64,000 bases of DNA from Panicum virgatum (lineage: Eukaryota; Streptophyta; Magnoliopsida; Poales; Poaceae). A model generated the notes under the pieces. The model saw nothing but the letters and a program-made list of their open reading frames with translations, was not told the origin of the DNA and ran no database searches. The position numbers and the translations under genes were made by a program. How positions within the stretch are numbered: position 1 is the first letter of the stretch; each line of letters starts with the position of its first letter. Positions 55,346 to 64,000 of this stretch are shown here, in pieces. The DNA is taken from assembly GCF_016808335.1 (NCBI RefSeq), contig NC_053148.1:16830433-16894432 (forward strand), read 5' to 3'.

Positions 55346-57405
55346 ATGGCGGGCAGATCCAACCCATACCCTATGGGTGTTTCGGATCCGCTCCCAGCGG
55401 GACACATGATCCGGTTCGGGAGTCTCGAGTTCAGAGCAACCGGCAACAGTTACCTCATGCAGCTCCTCTCGCCCGGACGCAACCCCGTCACTTCTACTTC
55501 ACCAGCCCGGCGCAACAGGTGCTCGGGTCAGCGTTCGCAACAAGCATGCGCGGAGCGGCGTCGTGCGGCACGCCACAGCACCCCCACGTGGGTTGAGGCT
55601 GGCATGTCGCTACTCAGCATCACGGCCAACGGGGCCACCGCTTCGTCATCACGTGCCTCGGCATCATCTGCGCCGGCACCGTCACCTGCTGCAGCACCAG
55701 TGTCTCCCAGGGGGGGCTCGACCTCGCCGTCGCCCTTCCCCTTCGGGATGCGCAACGCTGCCACCCACGTGTCATCAGCCAGCTTTAACTTCACCAAGTA
55801 TGAGGACCTGCCGGGTCATCATCTCCTGTCGATCCGCGGCCTCATCGCGTCGTCTCCTGACGAATCCTACCCCGAGACGGCAAGCTCAATCGCCGACGAC
55901 ATCAACTTCTTCATGGACAACTTCACGGCCGAGGAGGCCGAGGACTACTCCGGGGTCCGCGACCCCGACGCTCTCTGCTCGTTCCAGCTGGCGACGGCTT
56001 ACTGCCTCACCTGCTCCGAAGACTCCAGCGAGGGGGATTACGATCCTGCCCGGGAGTGCTTCATGGTCCAGCTCGGGGACGGGAAAGACGACAATGCCCC
56101 GGGTGACGACGGGAATGGCGGGGCAGACGCGCAGGCGAACCAACCGGTGGTGCAGCCTGCAGCCCCTTCTTCTTCGTTAAGCTCGGCGGCGCGGCAACCT
56201 CAGCTGGCGCAGCTCAAGGAGCTTCAGGCCAAGCTTGACGAGCAGCGTCAGCAAACTCAGGAGCTGCGCACCGCACTCGAGCAGCAACATACCGTGCGTG
56301 GTGCACATGCCCAGGCAGCAGGACGCGTCGCTCGGGAGCGGATCCTAGCCGACGACAACGTCGATAAACCTCCGGAACTGAAAACGGCCGGCGAAAAACT
56401 CGTCGCTGCGGCCTATCTACTCCAAGCTATGCCCAAGCCATCGACGCCTTCGGGCCGCAACCTGCGCCGCGAGGCACAGGAGCTCATCGAGCAAGCTGCC
56501 GTGCAGCAGGCCGAGAGTTCTGCGTCTCGTATGCGCTTGAAAGCCCCGGAGCAGCCTGGTGGGATTGCGCACCAGGACCGCGAGGTTTCTGTGCACACAC
56601 CACCAGCAGGGAAGGGCAAGGCAGTCGTAGTGCCCGGTGCAAAGGCACCCTCGGTGCACGAGCGCATCGGGAGAGTTCCCGTAAGGGAGCGAATCCGTGA
56701 CATGCGCGGGCATGCCGGCGACGGCGACGCTCGCTACATCATCGACGGCAGGAGGTACACCCCTCGACGGGGTGGACGCTTCGATCCCGATCACGACAGG
56801 GGTGAGTCACCGGAGCCTCCGGGCACCCGGGTGTTCAGCCGGGAGATCCGAACTGCACCTTTTCCCCCGCGCTTTCGACAACCCAACACCCTCATCAAGT
56901 ACTCGGGCGAGACTGCTCCTGCAGTCTGGCTCAACGACTACCGCCTAGCGTGCCAGCTAGGAGGCGCGACGGAGGACGCGGTCATCATCCGCAACCTTCC
57001 TCTTCACCTTGCTGACGCCACACGAACGTGGCTCGAGCATCTGCCTGCGGATCAGATCCACAACTGGGCCGACTTGGTCCAGATCTTCGTGGGCAATTTC
57101 CAGGGCACGTACGTACACCCTGGGAACTCCTGGGACCTCAAAGGGTGTCGCCAGAAGCCCCGCGAGTCCCTGTGTGACTACGTGCGACGCTTCTCCAAGC
57201 AATGCACCGAGCTCCCCAGCATCACCCACGTCGAGGTCATCAACGCTTTCCTCGAGGGTATGACGTGCAGGAACCTGGTGCACGAGCTTGCGAGAAGCCG
57301 ACCCGTCAACACCAATGAGTTGTTCAACGCCGCAACCAACTACGCCGCTGGCGAGGAGGCTGTTGGTGCCATCTTCGACGACAAGTCCAAGGAGAGAAGC
57401 TGCGA
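55346..57405 (+). CDS. Gypsy gag protein, C-terminally truncated
   Basis: The frame is open from ATG 55346 through the breakpoint (it runs into foreign sequence and stops at 57437-57439). The N-terminal third is low-complexity (Ser/Ala/Pro). A Gln/Glu-rich coiled coil follows ([20 protein letters not shown], about residues 285-320). The retrotransposon gag domain starts near residue 510 ([49 protein letters not shown]). The zinc knuckle and protease expected next are absent. Gag would have formed the virus-like particle in the cytoplasm. No stop interrupts the remaining part. Confidence 0.85.
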
Positions 57406-59285
57406 CGGATATAGCCCTTGGCTAGCAACTCATCAATAGTCTTCTTAACTTCTTCATGCTCTATTGGTGCCATGCAGTAGGGCCGCTTTGCAATAGGAGT
57501 AGTGCCAGGCAAGAGATCAATAGAAAACTCGATGTCGCGTTCAGGCGGCATACCTGGCAAATCATCCGGAAAGACATCCGGGAATTCAGACACCACACGA
57601 ATACCGTCCGTGGGTCTAGCCTCCATCTGATGAAGAAATCCAGAAGGTTCCACTGCACTGATAGTAACCTCTTGACCACTGGAAGCCGACAATAAACTGT
57701 CCTCTGAGCACAATCTATCCGGACTCCCCACTTAGCAAGAGTCTCCATCCCTAGAATGACATCGATGCTCTTGGTGTCTAGCACCATCAGATATGTACTG
57801 AACTCTACTCCCCTCAAGGATACACTAACTCTGGGGCAGAAGGTATGAGATCTCAACTGTCCTCCCGGTGAAGATACTAACAGGTACCTCTTTAATGTGC
57901 TAGTACGAATACCATGATGCTCGACAAAAGATTGTGTAATGATGGAATGCGTAGCACCAGTATCGAAAAGCACTGTAGCTGGATATAAATTAACCATGAA
58001 TGTACCAATAACTACGTTGGGAGCCTCGGCCGCTGACTCGGCCGTCACGTGGTTCACTCTGCCCTGAAGTGGCGCCCTGGGCTGAGCTGGGCGCCCCTGC
58101 TGTCCCTCCTGCGCCTTCCGGGGGCAAGTGTTGGCGTAGTGCCCCAGCTGGCCGCAGTGATAGCAGTTGCGAGGGGGTCCCTGAGCCTGCGGTCCGGCAG
58201 GAGGAGCTGCCTGCCGTGGAGCCTGAGGTGCTGGCGGAGCTGGTGGAGCAGTACGAGCCGGAGGTGCCGGTAACCTCGGGCCCTGACCTGCCTGCTGCTG
58301 CTGTCGAGGTAGGTACTGCTGCGGCCTCTGCTGGTACTACTGGGGAGGCCGGTACTGCTGCTGCTGGTTCTGCTGAGGCGGCTGGAGGCGAGGACGGGTG
58401 TTGCTGCCGGAAGCAACGGGGACAATCTTCCTCTTCTTGTCCTCCATCTCCAAGTGCTTGCGCTCAGTGTTGAGCGCGCTGTCAACCAGATGGTTGAAGT
58501 CGTCGAAGCGGAGGTTGAGCAGCGCGTACTAGAGGTAGTCCTCAAGACCCTCCATGAAGTGCTCCTGCTTCTTGCGGTCATTCGCAACATCGGCAGGGGC
58601 GTAGCGAGCAAGCTGCAGAAAACGATCACGATACTCCGTGACCGTCATAGTCCCCTGAAGTGAAAAAGACAGATATATATATAGCGAAGGATTAATTCAT
58701 GATTCAGAAAGATAGAACAAGGGGGTATTAGCTCAAAAGGAAACGCTGAATGATTATATCTGAGATTACCTGCTTCAGTGCAAGGAACTCCTTCTGCTTC
58801 ATCTTCATAACGCCCGCGGGGACGTTGTGACTGCGGAACCGCTCCCGGAACTGGAGCCAGGTGAGAGCCTCGTGGTCCTGAACTGGGTGGGACTCCCACC
58901 AGTCCAAAGCTGCACCTCCCAGCTATCCTACTGCGTACAAGACAAGCTCCCGATCATCGCACTGGGCGATGTCCAGCTGGCGCTCCACTGCACGGAGCCA
59001 GTCGTCAGCCTGAAGAGGGTCGGATGTGTGAGAAAACGTCGGCGGGTGACCCCTCAGGAACTCGGCATGCCTGTCGCGAGGCTGCGGCGGTGGAGGAGGC
59101 GGAGGCTGAGTGTGAGCCTGCTGAAGTGCCTGAACAGTGTTGTTCAGGGTAGCCATCAACTGCATTTGGAGCTGGAAGTACTGCTCCGGGGTCAGAGGCG
59201 GAGGCATCGGGATCCCAGTACCATGGTTGTTCTGCCCCAGGTTGTTCTGCCCTTGCTGGTCAGAACCACGCCTGGTGTTCACCAT
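57406..59285 (-). pseudogene. Tekay-like gag, protease and RT start, broken
   Basis: Gag starts at 59285 (MVNTRRGSDQQGQ) with a Pro-run and the core DPLQADDWLRAVERQLD. An intron-like 115-bp gap (58655-58769, GT-AG) joins FLALKQ to GTMTVTEYRDRFLQLARY in phase. CCHC knuckle: CYHCGQLGHYANTC. Protease: VLFDTGATHSII. RT begins ([29 protein letters not shown]) and is cut at the breakpoint. In-frame stops occur at about 58923 and 58530, and frame changes near 57730. Non-functional. Confidence 0.85.
58655..58769 (-). other. Intron-like interruption of gag
   Basis: On the element strand the boundaries read CTGAAGCAG|GTAATC and TTCACTTCAG|GGGACT. The 115-bp segment is AT-rich with stops, and removing it restores a continuous gag frame. 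Confidence 0.65.
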
Positions 59286-59841
59286 CTGATTTTGGACAAA
59301 ATATTTCATGAGTAAGGATATTGCAGAAATAAATTCAGATGGATACGATATTTTTCTGCAAGAAAGACGAAGACATGATAAAGTAGACAGGATAGAGTGG
59401 ACGGTTTTACCCCCAACGATGTAGTTCATTTTATTAATTAGTTAACTTTAACATAAGAGTGATTTTCTTTAAACAAATTTAAACTACTAAGTTATGCAAT
59501 CATTCAAAAATCCAAATCAAACATATAGCATAATAACAAGCAGACAATTTTCACGACTTAGCCCAGTTTAACATACGACTTGACTAACACAACGTGTCGC
59601 AGAACGTGCTATCGTATTATTATAAAAGGGTCACCTAGCTGATACTTATGGTGGTCAGATGACTGATTCAGGCCAAAATCTACGAAAACTATTCTTTAGA
59701 GAGAGAGACCAAGGCAAGACAGGTAAAAGTCATAGAATTCAAGGGGTATAATAGTAAACTAGTTTCAGCAGGCAAGGATTGGAGAGAAGAAGTCCTAAAA
59801 CTCGACCAGTTCTATCTAGGCTTTCGTCCTACAGTCGATAC

Positions 59842-59854
59842 GGCTCTGATACCA
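59842..59854 (-). promoter_or_regulatory. Primer-binding site of the Tekay-like element
   Basis: TGGTATCAGAGCC on the element strand, three bases after the LTR end, a perfect match to the initiator tRNA-Met primer sequence of this class. Confidence 0.85.
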
Positions 59855-59857
59855 CTC

Positions 59858-62800
59858 TGTAACACCCGGTTTACAAAAGGACATAAACCGAGCAATCATA
59901 TACGTGCCAGGATCAAGTCACACGTATATACAACAAAATGAACAGTATATCACAGCACATATCACGTAAAAAGATATAATAAAGCGAATACGAATGTTAT
60001 TTATTACAATAATGACAAAATGTCTGATACAGCAGAAGCGAAGTACAAATACGATAAAACTCTGCGAAGCTGAGCAGGGCGCCACAGGGACATCGACTGG
60101 GAGACGAACACCTAGAAGTCCTCGTAGTCCTGGTAGCGCTGAGCGAACTCTCTCGCGTTGTCAGGAACTGAGCAGCAGAAGAGTGCCCAAGAGGAAAAAG
60201 TAGAGAAGAGGCAAGAGTGAGTACACAACTTGTACTCAACAAGTGTAACACAAACTATGAGGCTCTAGGTTGGCTGACTAACTGCATTAGCTTTTAAGTC
60301 TTGGCAAATTTTATTAAAGCTATTTACTACAAGTTGATAAATTACCATAAACCCAGTTACATAATAATTATTCAAAATTAATCATGTTACTACTGAGAAC
60401 AAAACCAAACCAAGCCACCCGGGGAAACCTGCCTCGTCAAAGGAAGATAACCCCACTAATCAAAAGGAGGATCTGGACCGCTCATAACCGTGAGCACGGC
60501 TAGTATACCAGTTTTACACTCTGCAGAGGTTGCACATCTTTACCCACAAGTCGTGAGCTACGCTAGTTGTTCATCACACTTCCTTAGGTGAGATGACTAG
60601 CAAACTCACTACGAGGCCGTTACAAAGAATCTCGTTGGTAAGGCGTAACCGCGAAGAGTTAGATCGGCGACGATGGGGCCCACCTCACGGGGGTACAAGC
60701 ACAGGTGCGCAAACCAAGCACAGACCAGCCGGAGGAGCAGTGACCATTGAAGCTTACCACCCTTTGCCCCGCAGGTAAGCTACTCCAAATCAAAAAGACC
60801 TAATTAGTAAGCCAAGACCGTCCCATTCCAGTCTTGTGGTAGCGCTGTTGTCCCAGGTTGTCGCTCTATGAACCGGTCCTTATGGAGAGTGGCCAACCAA
60901 GCACTAAGCACCGTGCTGGCCCCCTAAACCATGTTTCTAACAAAACCAATTTTAACGAGACGTGAGCCACTCAAGCCACACAGAGGGCCACTCTCAGAAT
61001 TAAGTTCCATATACCATTAATCAAATTAATTAAAAAGGACCAAGTGCGTTATAGCGCGGCACCTAGCACAACTAACCAGAATGCAACCCAAAGGATATAT
61101 ATATAAAGGATATAAAGTGGCTAGGAAAGTCCTTATAGGCATACAGTATTAAAATGCAGTATGCAAATATATTTAAAAGTGATATGTTGTTCATGTTATA
61201 CTTGCCTTCCTCGTACTGCTCCTGCTGCTGCTCAAACTGGTCGGAAGACGGCTGCTCCAGGTACTGGTACTGGGGCTCCTCGGATGGATCAACGTCTACT
61301 CACGAACACATGGCCAAAAACAAGGCACAACATAAACATACATGCAAACAATAGCAAAAACTAAGAAACAGTACACCAATACATAAAAACAGCACACTAA
61401 ACTAGTCTAAAACTATTCTATGCGTTACAACGATCGCGTGGACATAAAGAACGCCTAAAACGGAGCTAAAACGCAAAATCTAGGCTAAAAACAAGTTCCA
61501 GGGACCTATTTGTAAGAAAACTGGAGTTCCAGGGGGTTTCTGGGCAAAACCGAGGACTAAAACGAAATTAACCATTAAATCTAAGGTCTAGCGTGCAAAA
61601 TCAGTGGGCCTGGACGGCGGGTTTGATTTCTATAGAGCTCAGGGGCCAAAACGCTAAAAACTGGGCCTGGTTAGAATTTCTTTTGAACTGGATGGAGCGC
61701 GGGTTAATTAGTGAAAAGCCGAGGGTCTCTTTAGAAAAAGAGCCAGGCCGAAGGGGTACGCGCGGATCTGATCTGTTGGATCACGATCCCGCGGCTCAGA
61801 TCTAACCACAACGACGATCTAATCCTGGGCGTTGGTTTTGGATCGAATGGATCTGGACGGCTCTCGCGCGGGGGCGGGGGCGCTCCACGCCGGCGACCAC
61901 TTCCCGCGGCGGCGCGGTTTAGGAGCTCGCCGGAGTTCGCCCATCTGGCGCTCCAGGGCTCGGTTTGGCAAGCGGTTTGGCCTGGGAGGTAGTACGCCTC
62001 ACGCGTAATCCACTGGGGCACTCAACGGGGCGCTGCGGGGCTGGCAGAGGGAGTCTCGCCGACATGGGCGGCTCGGCGGTGGTGGAAAAGCGCCGGCGGG
62101 CGTGGCTGGGGCACCTAGGGTGCGTCACACGCGAAGACGTCTAGCGCAACAGAAAGAAGAGGCCGAGGGGATGCTCACCAGGCTTGGAAACGGGCTGTGG
62201 CGTGACGCAGCGGCGCCGGCGGCAGAATTCGGCGGCAGGTCGCGGCGGCGCTTGAGGGAGAGGTTGTTGCAGTGGAGCTCCGGCGTCCGGGCTCCACGGG
62301 CGGGCTCTGCGTCGCGCTGCGAGGCCAGGTAGGTGGTCAGTGCGGCTGGGGAAACATCGGCGGTAAAGTAATTTCACGGCGGAGCGGCTCACCTGAGTTG
62401 AGCTCCGGGCGAAATCCCCGGCGAAGCGCGGCCGAGCTTGGGGTCGACAGGTTCGGGGATGCTCCTGGAGTCGAGGTGGATCCGTGCGGGGGTCTACAGG
62501 GCTCGGGGCTCGGTGGTTCGGCGTGGCCGCGGCGGCGCAGAGGTCCTGCTCCGGCGGCAAGATGCGGCGAGGAACTGTGGTTGTGGCGGCTAGGGTTTGA
62601 GGCAGCACTGCGGATGGGAGGAGGGCGCAGGGGTCGCGGGGGCGTTTAAAGAAGGGATGCCGGGGATCTCGGCGTGCGGGCCTGACGGAGTCACGGCGAG
62701 AATCACGGGTGGTCATTGCTACGCGGCCGGAGAAGCGGGGAAGAAGGGCCTGGCGGGCGGGACCGGCCGGTCAGTGTCGCGGGGGTCGGCTGACGTGCGG

Positions 62801-63412
62801 GCCCATGCTGCAGGAAGAAGACGCGCGCGCATGTGAAGAGCGCCGACATGTGGGCCATCCCTGTCAGCGGGGGCGCGGGCGAGCGGCGGCGCGTGCTGGG
62901 GAAGGTGGTGGAGTGGCTGACAGGCGGGCCAGCCGTGTCAGTGAAAGGAGGGCGCGGGTCGGACTGGAGGCACTGGCTTGCTGGGTTTGCACTGAAGCTG
63001 GGCCGAGCACGGGGGAGCGCGGGAGGCGGGCCGGGAAAAGAAAGGAGGCGAGGTCACGGGCCAGGTGCAGGGTGGAACTGGGCCGTGCGGGGAAGGGGGA
63101 GAGGAGGAAAAGGCTAGGCCGGTTGTTGGGTTTTGGGCTGGGTTCTCTTTTCCTCTTCAATTCTATTTCTAAAACAAACACTCAAATTCTAATTGAATTC
63201 AAATTCCAATTTGAATTCAAACCTAGCACTCAAACAAAAAGAACAATGCACCAGCATGAATGCAACAACAAATTTTTAAATTTAGACAAGTTTTAATTAC
63301 TTGTGAAACAAAATTAAATTAAATGCAAGGCTAAACATAATAAACCTTAGAAAATTAAGTAAAGCCAATTAAATTTATTAATAAATGCTGAAATTTAAAT
63401 TAGGGTGTTACA
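59858..63412 (-). repeat. 3.56-kb LTR of the Tekay-like element
   Basis: Starts TGTAACACCC at 63412 and ends GGGTGTTACA at 59858 on the element strand, with matching inverted ends. The start is preceded by a purine tract (AAGGGGGTAGGGTA) and the end is followed by the primer site. The length is normal for Del/Tekay LTRs. The many open frames inside (61590-63300) overlap on both strands in GC-rich sequence and are not treated as genes. Confidence 0.88.
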
Positions 63413-63448
63413 TACCCTACCCCCTTAAAGAAATCTCGTCCCCGAGAT

Positions 63449-64000
63449 TTAGATGGGCTGGCTAGCAAAGAGATCTGGATATGTCTTACTCAGCTCATCT
63501 TCTCGCTCCCAAGTAGCCTCAGCTTCACTGTGGTGACTCCACTGAACTCTGCACATCTTGATGCGCTTGTTCCGAGTAACCCTTTCTGATATCTCCAGAA
63601 TCTTCACCGGATGCTCAGTATAAGTCAGATCTTCCTGCACATCTACTCCATCCAGTGGAACCTGCTCCTCGGGTACTCGCAGACACTTCTTCAGCTGAGA
63701 TATATGGAAGACATCGTGAACTCCTGAGAGGCTGGTGGGCAACTCCAGGCGATAAGCAACTTCGCCTTTCCTCTCTAGCACCTTGAATGGACCAACATAC
63801 CGAGGTGCTAACTTCCCCTTGACATTAAACCTGCGGATTCCTCTCATCGGAGACACCTTCAGGTATACATGATCACCAACACTGAAAGTCAGGTCTCTCC
63901 GTTTGCCATCTGCATAGCTCTTTTGCCTGCTCTGTGCAATCTTCAGATTTTCTCGCACAGCCTGAACCATCTGCTCTGCATCTTCTATGATATCAGGGCC
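63449..64000 (-). CDS. Tekay-like integrase C-terminus and chromodomain, partial
   Basis: The frame enters from the right edge of the window and ends at a stop at 63449. It reads GDHVYLKVSPMRGIRRF and GKLAPRYVGPFKVLERKGEV (integrase C-terminal GPY/F module), VHDVFHISQLKKCL, then a chromodomain-like end (HPVKILEISERVTRNKRIKM, WSHHSEAEATWERE). No lesion in the visible part. It belongs to the upstream element copy whose LTR follows. Confidence 0.88.
   Translation of the reverse strand, partial: GPDIIEDAEQMVQAVRENLKIAQSRQKSYADGKRRDLTFSVGDHVYLKVSPMRGIRRFNVKGKLAPRYVGPFKVLERKGEVAYRLELPTSLSGVHDVFHISQLKKCLRVPEEQVPLDGVDVQEDLTYTEHPVKILEISERVTRNKRIKMCRVQWSHHSEAEATWEREDELSKTYPDLFASQPI

Larger units (their letters stand above)
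53824..57405 (+). mobile_element. 5' part of a Gypsy element (LTR, leader, gag), truncated
   Basis: 5' LTR 53824-55279 (1456 bp; TGTCGGGTACC...ACACCGACA), primer-binding site TTGGCGCGCCAGGTAGG just after it, and a gag frame from 55346. The element stops at about 57405, where the minus-strand Tekay-like element begins inside its RT gene. Protease, pol and the 3' LTR are not in the window. The breakpoint has no LTR end, so it is a rearrangement and not a simple nested insertion. Confidence 0.88.
57406..64000 (-). mobile_element. Tekay/Del-like Gypsy sequence with one central LTR
   Basis: Reading the minus strand from the window edge: integrase tail and chromodomain-like end (64000-63449), purine tract, a full LTR (63412-59858, 3555 bp), primer site, gag, protease and the start of RT, ending at the breakpoint near 57406. 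Internal sequence of the same family thus lies on both sides of one LTR in one orientation. This is the arrangement left by LTR-LTR recombination between tandem or overlapping copies, not a single intact element. Confidence 0.88.

Noticed and set aside
61590..63300. Several open frames of 60-195 codons
   Set aside because: All are inside the Tekay-like LTR, overlap on opposite strands and carry no recognisable motif.
1..64000. CRISPR arrays, operons, riboswitches, bacterial islands
   Set aside because: The window is plant nuclear DNA with spliced genes. The tandem repeats seen lack spacer structure.

Overview
The window is nuclear DNA of a flowering plant, almost certainly a grass and probably a panicoid one. 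The signs are spliced genes with GC-rich first exons, very many transposons, and grass-style repeat families: MULEs with a PB1-like transposase N-terminus, CACTA elements with TTTGCCGTGTG subterminal motifs, Tekay/Del-type and chromodomain Gypsy elements, and Copia elements primed from initiator tRNA-Met. I saw no rRNA, functional tRNA, CRISPR array or organellar block.

Three host genes can be assembled exon by exon, with all splice phases agreeing. (1) 2374-6264 (+) is a BPI/LBP-family secreted lipid-binding protein of 492 aa. (2) 20690-42123 (+) is a nuclear PHD-finger plus BAH-domain protein of 743 aa; its second intron has grown to about 16.6 kb through nested retrotransposons. (3) 47333-51292 (-) is LIP5/VTA1, the ESCRT-III/VPS4 co-factor, of 474 aa. 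The three do not look functionally linked.

Layout. 1-2262: repeat-rich DNA ending in a 1.27 kb GC-rich MULE (984-2252, 9-bp TSD) that stops 122 bp before the BPI start codon. 2374-6264: BPI gene with a SINE in intron 2. 6790-12054: a 5.27 kb decayed autonomous-type MULE (9-bp TSD) with a transposase and, on the opposite strand, a GRF-zinc-finger gene. 12380-13347: a foldback MULE-like palindrome. 15038-15549: a small CACTA. 16558-20054: a Copia element with an internal deletion. 20690-42123: the PHD-BAH gene. Its intron 1 holds a hAT MITE. Its intron 2 holds a minus-strand Copia (22340-28010, TSD CCCAC) and a minus-strand chromodomain Gypsy (28762-38496, TSD TTCCT), which itself is split by a plus-strand Copia (31904-37903, TSD GTTGT). 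42529-42711: a PIF/Harbinger-type MITE. 43419-45765: a CACTA element (TSD CAG). 46185-46790: inverted methyltransferase-like gene fragments. 47333-51292: LIP5. 51293-53823: MITEs and simple repeats. 53824-57405: the 5' part of a Gypsy element. 57406-64000: a minus-strand Tekay-like Gypsy whose 3.56 kb LTR has internal sequence on both sides.

Main points of interest: the intact PHD-BAH reading frame across nested insertions; two unrelated LTR elements that keep their TSDs and 3' LTRs but whose 5' LTR is cut to a stub fused to pol; a 204-bp tandem amplification at the PPT/3'-LTR junction of a Copia element; the antisense GRF gene inside a MULE; and the rearranged Tekay copy. All family names rest on motif recognition by eye; no database search was run.
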